Shown here piece by piece: positions 1-9,299 of a stretch of DNA of 64,000 nucleotides. The notes under the pieces are model-generated. The model made no database searches, was not told the origin of the DNA, and worked only from the letters and a program-made list of their open reading frames with translations. How positions within the stretch are numbered: the stretch's first letter is position 1; each line of letters starts with the position of its first letter. The DNA lies in contig JASSKH010000039.1 in assembly GCA_031763025.1 (NCBI GenBank), positions 372,001 through 436,000 on the forward strand, read 5' to 3'. The position numbers and the translations under genes were made by a program. The stretch is from Macrocystis pyrifera (lineage: Eukaryota > Sar > Phaeophyceae > Laminariales > Laminariaceae).

Positions 1-1240
1 GGACGCTGCGCTCTCGCTATCTCTGGGTCACGGAACGGCTTTGTCTGTTGCTGTGGTTTGGAGTATACGAGGCTCTTGAGTCTGGCCCGCTCATTCTTCT
101 CTGGCCCGTTTGCTTCCCTGCGAAGTTAGTGCACACGCTGTTCGGTATTTGAGCGTTGGACGCTACGCTCTGGCTCACTCTTGTCACGAAGTGGATTGGT
201 CCGTCGCTACTGTTTCTGGCCCGTTTGGGAATGTACGACGCCCATAGCCTGGTACGACTGTGCCCGGGAGTTTCTCTTCTAATTTCGTGCACACTCCGCT
301 GTATACTCGAGTGTTTGAAGCTGAGGTGTCCGGTGCCGCGGTGCCCGCTAGTTTCCAGCTACATTTCTTGCACATGCCATTGTGTACGCGATTATTTGTT
401 GCTGAGGTGTCAGATACGGCTGTGCCCGCTTGTGCATCTGCTTATTTCGTCCACACCCCGTTGTACACTCGAGTGTTTGGGGCTGAGGTGTCTGGTGCCG
501 CGGTGCCCGCTCGTGTTCGGTTAAATTTCGTGCACACGCCGTGGTGTGCTGGAGCGTTTGATGCCGAGGTGCCTGGCATGGCTGTGCCCGCTCGTTGCTT
601 GGTTGCGAGTTTTGATATGTCCGTTGTGGCTTTATAGGAGTGCATGATGCCGCGGCGTCGGGATCGGGCGTGCTCCTTTCTCGGCTAATTTAGTGCACAC
701 GCCGTTGTGTACTGTAGCGTTGAATGCTGCTCTTTCGCTCGCTCTTGTCGCGGAGTGGCTTTGTCCGTTCATGTTGTTTGGAGCATGTTGGAGGATACGA
801 GGTACTTGCGTCTGGCCCGCTTGGTTCGTTTGCAATTAGTGCACACGCCAGACGAGGCACGTGAATCTGGCCCGATCGTTTCTCTGCTAAGTTAGTGCAC
901 ACGCGGTTGTGTACTTGAGCTTTGGACGCGCCGCCTTCGCTCGCTCTTGTCACGGAGTGGCTTTGTCCGTCGCTGCTGTTTGGAGTATGTTGGGAGTATA
1001 CGAGGCACTTCGGTCTGGCCCGCTCGTTTCTCTACTAAATAGTGCACACGCCGTTGTGTGTGAGCGTTTGACGATGCTGCGGCGTCGAGATCAGACGCGC
1101 CGCCTTGTTTCTGGTGATATCGTGCACACGCCGTTGTGCATTCGAGTGTCCGACGCTACGCTCTCGCTCAATATGGGCACCATTTGATGTGGCCCGATAC
1201 CCGCGTTTTGAAGTGTACGGTGCGTCGGGTACGATTGTGC
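1..1240. repeat. Tandem repeat array with an 81-bp core unit
   Basis: The motif GTGCACACGCCGTTGTGTAC, with variants, recurs near 288, 369, 450, 531, 692, 838, 894, 1041 and 1124. Between about 288 and 610 the spacing is exactly 81 bp, or 27 codons. One forward frame (260-637) stays open across these units and repeats a peptide of the form FVHTPLYTRVF..EVSGAAVPA. Further downstream the spacing becomes irregular (56-161 bp) as units lose or gain blocks such as GGAGTATGTTGG. I recognise no protein family, and there is no convincing start context. It is best read as a minisatellite or satellite. Confidence 0.75.
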
Positions 1241-1584
1241 CTGCTCTCCGGGCGATGTTTCTGAAGGGAGTGAATGGTGCTGACGGGTCTAGTACGGTGG
1301 TGCTCGCGTGCTTACCTATATCGTTCCGCGCGGCCTTGTTGTTATTCGGCGACAGTTCCGGCAGGGCATCGTCGACATGACAATGTTTTGGCGCAATTCG
1401 GACGGGACTTACAGCTGGTTCCACTTCGAGCACCCGTGCGCAGGGCAGCCGATCTCGCCAACGATTTGGGGCTGTTGACAGCGAAGAATATTCTTGTTAG
1501 CTTTATATTTCCGTTCTGGCTGGGCATGCGTCACCCGACCTGCGTCGACAGTGACTTACGATCATCGTGTCCAATTTCACATTG

Positions 1585-2010
1585 TCTGTTCCATAGAAAG
1601 CTTTCGTTTCGCTCAGTCACCGCGCTGACGTGGGCTCCGACACATCGAGACAAGGGGCCGGCTCTGGTTGAGGTTAACCTGGGTTTTCACCTGACTCACG
1701 TCAGCATTGATTTACGATCATATTGCCTACCTTTATTTCACATGGGCTACGTGGTTGCGACCGCCGGCTGTCTCGTAAGAGTTTTAGAGCTCGTGGGGTA
1801 GGTGGCTGCGGCCGCTTGGCTGTTCCATAGGAAGCTTCTGTTTCTCCAGAAGTGACTCCAGCTTCGGTGTTGATCCAGGAGGGGCGTGGGCTCCCTTCGA
1901 CTCACGTCAATTTTGATTCGCGATCATCTCGCCTTTCTTTATTTTTACATGGGTTACATGGTTGCGACCGTCGGGCTGCCCTGTAAGAGTGCTAGAGTTG
2001 GGTGTATGCC
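1585..2010 (+). repeat. Diverged direct duplication of about 220 bp
   Basis: The stretch starting CTGTTCCATAG.AAGCTT at about 1587 recurs at about 1822. The stretch with GACTCACGTCA, then CGATCAT, then ACATGGGYTACRTGGTTGCGACC occurs near 1692-1770 and again near 1900-1975. The two copies differ by many substitutions. The flanking 1241-1584 and 2011-2527 hold no gene I recognise. Confidence 0.6.
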
Positions 2011-2527
2011 GTGCTCCCTTGGTTGGCGGCTTTAGCGCTCCCCTCTTCAGGGTTTTGGCTTTGAATAGCGTCCGTTGGACGTCGGGGGGATGAGAGAGAG
2101 AAGACAACTGATTCGCTTGACTCTCGTTACTATTGGCTCACCGGAATGTCCCCGTTTTTATTTACGACTTAAGACACGCCCACATTCACTCTGTCCCTAA
2201 CGTGCCTTGTTTTCTTGGTTTCTGGTGACAGACCTAACGTACTCAGACACCAACGCAACTCGTTATCAACAATTTCATGCTCACTGTAATGACATACTTG
2301 TATATTCGCCAGGAGTTGCGTTGTCAGTGTCCGTGGAATCGTCGTGTTTTCTTGACGACCCGCCTGGATGCACAGCATCGCTTCGACGTTTAGTTCAAAA
2401 TAAGAACGTGCCAAGGGTGCATAATCCCGCCGCTGCGTGAAACCGATATACCTCACCGCGATATACACGTAGAGGATACGATATTTCGTTTACTCTAGGG
2501 TCGCATTGGCTCCCAGAGTCTAGGGGC

Positions 2528-3145
2528 TTGATATTTAATTTTCAGTTTGGCAAGACTCTTCGGGCTTCTAGCGAGGCGGTCATAGTATTGACAGACAGGG
2601 ACTGCCCGGAGACGTGCGCATGCCGAGCGGTTACGGTGTACATTTCCGCCGCGCAGCGTATTGGGTGGGATTTAACCGCCGGGCATCTTTTCCCCGTCGT
2701 TACGACGGAGGGCGCCCGGGGTTCTCGGCCCCTCTCCGCAGTCCGAATGACCGCTTCCCTGCAAGTCCATTTGCGGGAGGCCGGCCCGCCGAACCATTTC
2801 ACGATGTACTCCTTTCGAGTGGGAGGCTCCCTCACCAGATCCCTGATGGGGACGGCCATGGACGAGATCATGAAGATAGGTGGTTGGAAAACGGAGTCAA
2901 TAGCAAAGTACTGCATCGACGCTAATTCTAGTGGCCGGGTCCGAGGTGGCAAGAGAAAACGCGGCCAGAGCTACGCGGACGCTAGCCGGCTTCCTCTGTC
3001 GCCTGAGTTGAAGAAAGATTCGCAGCATGCGCGACAAAGGGTTGAGGCAAGAGTAAGGAAGTTTGGGTACGACAACTACGTATCCGACCAGTGGTCCATT
3101 AAGAGCACAAAACAAAATACTATCCAACAACACAACGAAGTATAG
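2528..3145 (+). pseudogene. Tyrosine recombinase (YR) catalytic-domain fragment
   Basis: This open frame of about 205 codons has no ATG at its left edge; the first in-frame ATG is near 2748. It carries the C-terminal half of a tyrosine recombinase of the kind found in eukaryotic YR mobile elements. Residues 92-101 read TMYSFRVGGS, matching the HxxR box with Tyr in place of His and Arg at 97. GGWKTESIAKYCI (residues 118-130) supplies the conserved Trp and the candidate nucleophile Tyr128. The first catalytic Arg box is missing, so the N-terminal half is lost or was never here. A basic C-terminal tail rich in Lys and Arg follows. It differs from the recombinase at 6196-7290, so it marks a separate element. 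Assignment to YR is firm; DIRS versus Crypton class cannot be settled from this fragment. Confidence 0.7.
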
Positions 3146-3559
3146 GCTAGACCACGGGTCAGCGCAGGAGGCCTCATCCAAAAATCCAATTCTTGCATGA
3201 AATGATCCAGGACATCGAGACAGACAACTACCGCATGGTGCGAATAGCGGAGCAATATGCTAGAGCATTCCCTGACTATAACCAAGGGTGCAAGGCTCTA
3301 CACAGAAAAATGGTCCAGGGGACAGGTAATAACAAACTCAAAACGCAGGGACCATCAGCGGGAAATGCCCGATAAAAAACCCTCACCCTTGCCTTTTCAC
3401 TGCGAGTCTGACTGCCTGACCAATATTCAATGGTTTATAGTCTCCCTACCACACTTTGTCGGCTATGAAGAAGCGCAGTTCACTAACGTCTATGCTTAAA
3501 TCGCCATATCTGCGTTCTCTGAACGGTTCAAAAGTCAATACCCGTGGGATTTGAGTCCG
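3146..3559. other. No gene recognised
   Basis: This stretch lies between the first recombinase fragment and the retrotransposon. Short open frames exist, but none has recognisable motifs. The left boundary of the retrotransposon downstream could not be fixed here because no copy of its 3' direct repeat was found on this side. Confidence 0.4.
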
Positions 3560-3741
3560 CCAAATCGAATGCAAACAAATGAAGAAGTCGAATCATCAAC
3601 ACAAATCTGCGCACTACCAGGCACAGAAGATTAAACCCCCACACACAAGTACCCAACTGATCGACGCCAGACCGACTGGCTGTTATGCTAGTTCCGTGTT
3701 TTGTTATTTTGTTTATTTGTTTAATTTTTTTCCGTCCAGTG

Positions 3742-4406
3742 ATGTCTGCGCCCCAAGAGCAGATCAGACAGGGGAAAAAAAAAAAAACGGCTCGGGGGAC
3801 CCGTTCCAACGCGGGCAAGTCAGACAGAGTGCAGGTGGCCCTGGGCACCCGTCCCAACGTGGGCGCTATCGCTCCGGCGAGGGTCGCCGCAGCACCCGCT
3901 CTAGTTCAACGGATAACTCCAGCAGCAGCAGCAGCCTCAGCCGCAGCCGCAGCAGCAGCGGCAGCAGTAGTAGGAACAGCAGCAGCAGCAGCAGCAATAA
4001 CAGCAGCAGCAGCGACTCCAAATCTGACCGCCGTCGTTCGGAGAGCCACCGCCGCCGCCGTTCCCGCTCACTCCCAACTATGACCCCAGAGGCGCGCCTC
4101 CTTAAACGCGCCGGAGCTCTCGACATGCACGCCAGTGCCGCAACGACCACGAGCAGGATGCACCGGTGGGAGGGGACGACAGCAACCAAAGAGGACACGG
4201 TCACGGGCAGGGGGGGGGCGCAGCTGCGCCCCAGCCACGCGTGCAAGCCATCGCCGTCATATAACAGCAACTCTCCGAGCCCGGTAAGCAATTTGGTGCG
4301 GAGTCTAACCTGGCAGCGAAATAGGTTAAAGTGCGTAAGCGCATCGCAGGTACTCTCCCTTGTCCAGTATTTGGCGGCCCCACTGCCCGGACGCTGCCGA
4401 TCGTGA
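3742..4406 (+). pseudogene. Possible Gag-like ORF, low complexity
   Basis: An ATG at 3742 opens MSAPQEQIRQGKKKK, immediately followed by a run of A at 3776-3788. In the same frame the sequence becomes a poly-alanine stretch made by CAG/GCA repeats. In the frame starting at 3579 the same DNA reads as a Ser/Arg-rich protein (SRSRSSS..., SESHRRRRSRS), which looks more like a nucleic-acid-binding Gag. A slip in the A run would join the ATG to that SR-rich frame. This is inference from composition and from its place just before the RT. No CCHC knuckle is visible. Confidence 0.3.
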
Positions 4407-4889
4407 ACTCTGCCGGTGCTGAACAGCCTACGCAACGTGGTTTCCGGAGCCATGAGGCTTGAGTCTGACTAGTACATCGAAGGTAAATGGATCACAGTGG
4501 CCGACGCACGGACACCCCGCCGCGTAGGGCTGCTCACGGATCTGACCCATGCCTTCTTGTCAGTTAGTCACCAGCTTGCGTCCGTCGAGTTTGTCCCCGT
4601 GTATCTCATCACGGGTGAGGCCGTTGAGAAGGAGCACCGTGAGGTCACTGCTACAAGCAGGAACCACACAATCTCGCACAAAAGCACATATCCTCGAAAA
4701 ACAGAACCAAAGATATTCTCATCCTCGGCGATCGCTCATTACAGGTCTGGAACTGCTCCTCACGCAATTGCGAAATCGGCACGCCACCAGGCACGGAAGA
4801 TTACCACTCCTCGTAACCCCAACACACAAGCATCCACGAAGTCACAACACCTCATAAGTGTCTACCCAACTGTCCCACGCCAGGCGCAC

Positions 4890-6301
4890 ACCATCCCCGG
4901 CTTGCGGTTGTCTCCGCTAGCCGTGATTGTATCCCCGTCGAAAACTCGGATCATCCACGATCTGACGTTTTCATCGTCGCAGTACGCCCACGGCGTCAAC
5001 GCGGATACTGACGTCGAGCGAGCCCCCCCCGTGGCGCTGGGCAACGTGTTACGAGACGTTATTTGGCGCATTTTGTACCTGCGTCGGCGGTTTGGACCGA
5101 GCGCGCGTATTGTTTTGAGTAAAATCGATGTCACTGAGGCGTTCCGTCAGGTTAGCGTACAGTGGGCAGGGGCGCCCGTATTTGGATACGGATTTCGCGA
5201 GTGGATTGTGACCGACCGCCGGCTCCAGTTCGGATGGCGCAGTTCACCGGTGCTCTTTTGTATGTTTTCGGCAGCCCCCGAACACGCGCATCGCCACACG
5301 TCGTACGAGGATGCCGTAGGGATGGATCAGGGGCGTATCACGACGCAGCACGTCGCGGTCACCCCGCCGAGGGAAACCGACCGGCCGGCCCCCTTTCCAC
5401 CCGGGTGCCGGGTCCCCGTCGCGAAGGGGGGGGGGAGGCGTAGCCAATTTTTCGAGCGGTATTATGTAGATGACGGGATACTAGTGAAGGTATAATGGTG
5501 GCCCGACGGTCGGCGCTGTAGACGCGCGTCCGCATCTCTGGCGTCGGACCATTTTCGGCTTTTCGGGGAGAGATCCTCACGGGACCCCCCTCTGCTGTCT
5601 TCTCGAAAGATATCACAGTGGGACACCGTGCTGTGCGTGCTGGGGTGGGAAATTGACATCATGGCAATGACTATTTCTGTTCCCGTAGCCAAGCTGGAGC
5701 AACTCCGCGACACGCTGAACGAGTGGCCTTCGGACCGCGCGTTCGCGTCCGAGGGAGAGCTCCGCTCTCTGACCGGCCGGTTACTGCACCTGTGCGAAGT
5801 CGTGCGACCAGGAAAATACTTTGTTCGACGCATGCTCAACCAAGTAGGCTTGGCCCCTGTTCGCGCGTGTAGCGAGAAGTTCCACGTGCCGCACGCGCGC
5901 GCGGCGTCGTCCTCACGGGTTCAATTGGGCCCTGAGTTCCACACCGATGTATCCTTCTGGCGTCTGTAAGTAGAACGAGGGCTAGGCTCCGTGGCAGGTC
6001 GCCTCTCTGCCCCCCTGTGCCGAAGCTACATGCAGCCGCCGGCGTTTACACTGTGGTCAGACGCTTCCGGCGACGCCATGGGGGTTATTGTTTGGGGCCC
6101 GTTCCCGGGGCCGGCGTGTGGTGGCGTGTCGAATTTAACACCGACGTTCGTGCTCGCCTGCGCGAGAAGGTCTTGGGTCCAACGCGCGTCGCGCTATGCT
6201 CAGGAGTGCTGGCAGCCAGCTCATCCGCCAGTCCGTTGTGCCGTCGTCTCACCGAGCTTATACGTCAGGTTTCCTGTCTAGGACCGCTTTTCGGGGGTTG
6301 A
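4890..6301 (+). pseudogene. Reverse transcriptase-RNase H of the YR retrotransposon
   Basis: One forward frame, open from 4497, reads SPLAVIVSPSKTRIIHDLTF, then LSKIDVTEAFRQ (the RT motif with the first catalytic Asp), LQFGWRSSPVLFCMF (the fingers/palm region typical of DIRS RTs) and YVDD at 5463-5474 (the two other catalytic Asp). An in-frame TAA at 5493-5495 interrupts the RT. The same frame then continues through WDTVLCVLGWEID and EWPS to a second TAA at 5967-5969, and resumes with GRLSAPL and FTLWSDASGDAMG, the RNase H catalytic Asp region. Around 6076 (a run of G) the frame slips, and VWWRVEFN continues in another frame. The order and motifs match DIRS-type RT/RH. Two stops plus a frameshift make it a pseudogene, although the RT catalytic residues themselves are intact. 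Confidence 0.75.
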
Positions 6302-7290
6302 TAAGGGAGGCTCTGTATTTCGACACGTCAGCCTCCAATTCGGATAAGATTCAGGCGTTTCTTGAGTTCGTAGCGTGGTGCGCGTCAGAGGGCAATCAAA
6401 CCGGTACTATAGCCAGTAAACTATCAGCCGTGTTGCGCTTTCACCGCGTGAACGCGCAGATGGAGTTGCCCACGTCGTCGCCGCTTGTTAAATGCGCTTT
6501 GAAAGGGGTGGCACGGACACACGTTGTCGCCGGTACCCCGAAAACAATTCGGCGCCCTATATCGTGGGACACGTTGTTGGAAGGACAGGTCCTGGCCCTT
6601 CCGTGGGGCCCGGGTGGCCGAGTGCTTTGGCTGTCGCTAGCGTTGGGCTATTTTTTCATGGCGAGGTCTGACGAAATATTCGCCTCCTCGTCCGGAGTAG
6701 TACACCCCGAGCATTGCTTGATGAGGGGGGACATAACGTTGTTCGCGAGGGGGCGGCGGATGAACTCGTTGCAGTGGCATCACGCTACCAGCATCAAGGT
6801 TCTATTTCGAGGCCATAAAGGCGACCAGGCTCAGCAAGGATCGGTTATCGTGCGCACGCGCGACGACGCCTTCGGGGCGCGTTCCGGGGTAGGAGCAGGC
6901 GGCGGTGCCGTCGCTCTCATGGTGGAGTTGTTGTCGGGATATCCGACGTTGCCAGAAAGCGCCCCCCTGTCGTCGTATCGGTACGGTAATGAGGTCAGAG
7001 TGTTGGGGTACACGAAGGCCCTCGGGGCACTCCGCGAAGTGGTAGCGGAAGCAGGAGACGACCCCAGCGAAGTCAGCCTCCATTCATTGCGTATCGGCGC
7101 AACCACTACTCTAGCGGCGGGGGCGGGAAGTGCTGCAGAGGGTGATTCAGAGAGAAGGTAAATAGAAGTCCCCAGAGTCTTCCAAGACGTACACCCGCAA
7201 TAACCCAGAGGACGCGGGTATCGTATCTCGTAAACTAGCAGAGACGGGTAACATAGGGCAGAGGCAGCCAGGTCAGGGGCCGAACACCGT
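6196..7290 (+). pseudogene. Tyrosine recombinase of the YR retrotransposon, frameshifted
   Basis: The 321-codon frame 6196-7161 begins with a SAM-like core-binding region (RAYTSGF, then FLEFVAWCASEG, TIASKLSAVLRFHR). It continues into the catalytic domain. YFFMARSDEIF carries the first catalytic Arg (residue 157), and LHSLRIGATT carries the HxxR pair (His296, Arg299). The frame then slips inside a G-rich stretch near 7120-7130. In the next frame VIQREG is followed by a TAG at about 7171, where a Trp is expected, and then SSKTYTRNN, whose Tyr is the likely nucleophile. The full catalytic set is therefore present in the DNA but split by one frameshift and one nonsense change. It lies directly downstream of RNase H, as expected for Ngaro/DIRS elements. 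Confidence 0.75.
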
Positions 7291-7314
7291 AGTATCGACA
7301 CGACCGCGGTATGG

Positions 7315-7541
7315 GGGTATGTCAATGGTTTTCTACTATTGAGGGTCTCGGTCGTCCGAGACTGCGTTTGTTAGAGCCCCGGCCAGTCGGCTGGGGGGGG
7401 GAACTCCCGAGTACTGGCAGTACGATAAGGCAACGAGAGTCAGCGGCCGGTGCCGCGGCTCTCGTACCACGCCAGGAGACTCCCCCCCCGACGTCGGAGA
7501 GAATAATAATAACATGACAATTCCAAGGATATACAGCAAAG
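7315..7541 (+). repeat. 3' direct repeat B1 of the YR retrotransposon
   Basis: This is a near-identical copy of 7926-8153. Both begin GGTATGTCAATGGTTTTCTA, contain CTCGGTCGTCCGAGA and GGCGTGGTACGAGAGCC (reverse strand), and end TTCCAAGGATATACA. The sequence has internal hairpin potential (CTCGGTCG/CGAGA; GAGAGTCAGCGGCC...GCCGCGGCTCTC). Confidence 0.8.
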
Positions 7542-7925
7542 CGTAGTATCTCTAAGTTCACGAGAGATGCATGTTTTGTTCACAACCGACGGAATTAATT
7601 ATTTATAGTCATGGGCTCTACCGACGGAAACTAATAGCTGAAGTTGCCCAGAGGCAGAGAGAAGAGAAGAACGGCCACACTCGTCCCGCGCCCCCGCCTA
7701 GCTTCTCGTGATAGGTGCACAAGCAGAGCACGGCACTGCTCGCTGCCGATTGATAGGCTTAGAGGCTAGGTCTACTGTTGTGGTTTCTCCCGCCCACCCG
7801 CCCCTTTCTTCTTTCGAAGGTGGGTGGAACGGAGCGGCCACAGGGTGCTAGCCACACCGTATTATACTTGTATTATTATTATCTGCGATTAACTGGTAGC
7901 GATTCGGGGCTCTCACCAGGAGAGT

Positions 7926-8153
7926 GGGGTATGTCAATGGTTTTCTACCATTGGGGGTCTCGGTCGTCCGAGACACTACGTTTGTTAGAGCCCCGGCCAG
8001 TCGGCTGGGGGGGGGAACTCCCGGGTACTGGCAGTACGATAAGGCAACGAGAGTCAGCGGCCGGTGCCGCGGCTCTCGTACCACGCCAGGAGACTCCCCC
8101 CTCGACGTCGGAGAGAATGATAATAACATGACAATTCCAAGGATATACAACAA
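7926..8153 (+). repeat. 3' direct repeat B2, probable element end
   Basis: This is the second copy of the 7315-7541 sequence. The 385 bp between the copies (7542-7925) would be the A2 block of a split direct repeat. Right after 8153 the sequence turns AT-rich, consistent with the element boundary. Confidence 0.7.
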
Positions 8154-8333
8154 ATGATTGATTATATTTTTTTTCACGGCTTTTCATACAACTGAACTCG
8201 TAAAATTCAGAATAAACAGTACTTCCCGTATAAATACATACCTGGTACTAAGTAGTAAATTGTGCAACATCCCGCATACTATAAATAAAAATATAGAACA
8301 GTCGCGCAGTCGCATTACGCATTTTGCTATCAT

Positions 8334-8415
8334 GTTATTGCGCACCCCCCCGCTCGGAGACAAGGGGGGCGGAGAGAAGGGCAAGCCCCCCAGGCTGGTC
8401 CAACAGCAACGGCAC
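8334..8415 (+). repeat. Dispersed repeat, inverted copy at 29235-29312
   Basis: GCGCACCCCCCCGCTCGGAG followed by GGGGGGCGGAGAGAAGGGC and GGCTGGTCCAACAGCAAC is matched in reverse complement near 29240-29312. The flanking 8156-8333 is AT-rich, and I see no gene there. Confidence 0.5.
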
Positions 8416-8714
8416 GCCAGCATCCGTAAACTCGAGTCAACTTGCATCCCAACTGGCCATGTCGATTGCCAGCCTCACAACAAATGGGATTGACCCGATT
8501 TACGAACCCATGCTAGCGCCCTTTCCCCCCCCCCCTTGTTGCCACCATGGGGAACGCGCATGATAACCCAACTCCTCCATACTCTCTTCACTTGGCACAA
8601 ACGGACACGCTGCATGACCGGAATATGCATTTGGCTACGGCTGCCTGTCCAAATCACCAGGTGGATCAACCCGCTCCCACCTAGGTCCGACGAGATCCCA
8701 TTGTCACGACCCTC

Positions 8715-9191
8715 CTAGGCCATTCCGTTTGCTGCCCAGCTGGCGTTCTGCCCCGTGGCGAAACACGTCCATCGACCGAAGGACTGCAACCCCTCTGGTA
8801 CAGCTCCCCTTTTCGACGAGTTCGTTGCGCCTCCGATCCTCAGGGAGTGCCGAGCGTACTCCTCCGCGCGCACACTCCCGCCAACGAAACCACTCGTCGC
8901 TGGGTTGTCGGCCGTTGAAACAGAGTCCACATAGAGCACCGGCCGCTGCAGAGGCAGCACGCAACTAGGGTTTCGGCGAGGAAAAACAAAGGTAGCAACA
9001 AGCCATACACGCCAACGTGAAAAGGTGGATTCGCCACCGACATAACGAAACCACACCGGAACACACGTAGGAACTGCCCCTTTTCCAAGCAGGTCACCCT
9101 TCAACTCACGAAACTGCACCTCAACGCGGGCTGCACTGCGCTGCAAGTTGAACGGTTCCGCGATTGAGGTAAGCATCAGTTCGCCGCTCAC
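8715..9191 (-). pseudogene. Third tyrosine-recombinase fragment
   Basis: The minus-strand frame contains EEYARHSLRIGGATN (the HxxR box), followed by AVPEGLQSFGRW (the conserved Trp region), as in DIRS-type recombinases. The upstream half of the frame has no clear catalytic Arg box. The sequence after GRW has no convincing nucleophile Tyr, so it is truncated or frameshifted on both sides. It lies on the strand opposite to the retrotransposon that ends at about 8155, so it belongs to a different insertion. Confidence 0.55.
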
Positions 9192-9299
9192 GGACGGGAT
9201 AAACAGCCCAACTCACGGACGGGAAAAAGTAACCAGGTGGAAAAAAAAAATGAAAAACCACCTGGGAAAAAACTTGCCCAAGAATACTCGCGAATCAGG

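Larger units (their letters stand above)
3560..8155 (+). mobile_element. Decayed YR retrotransposon (DIRS/Ngaro-like)
   Basis: The order is a low-complexity Gag-like region (3742-4400), reverse transcriptase (about 4890-5600), RNase H (about 5630-6180), tyrosine recombinase (6196-7290), and then two direct copies of a 227-bp sequence (7315-7541 and 7926-8153) separated by about 385 bp. RT plus RNase H plus a tyrosine recombinase, without an aspartic protease or DDE integrase, defines YR retrotransposons. A duplicated 3' block (B1-A2-B2) is the arrangement known as split direct repeats in the PAT and Ngaro groups. The matching left A1 block was not found, so the left end is approximate. At least two in-frame TAA codons, two frameshifts and one TAG show that this copy cannot encode its proteins. 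Confidence 0.75.

Noticed and set aside
5493..5969. Stop-codon reassignment (in-frame TAA twice in the RT)
   Set aside because: The same element also has frameshifts and a TAG at a conserved Trp. The sulfatase exon and other frames give no support for reassigned stops. Simple decay explains it.
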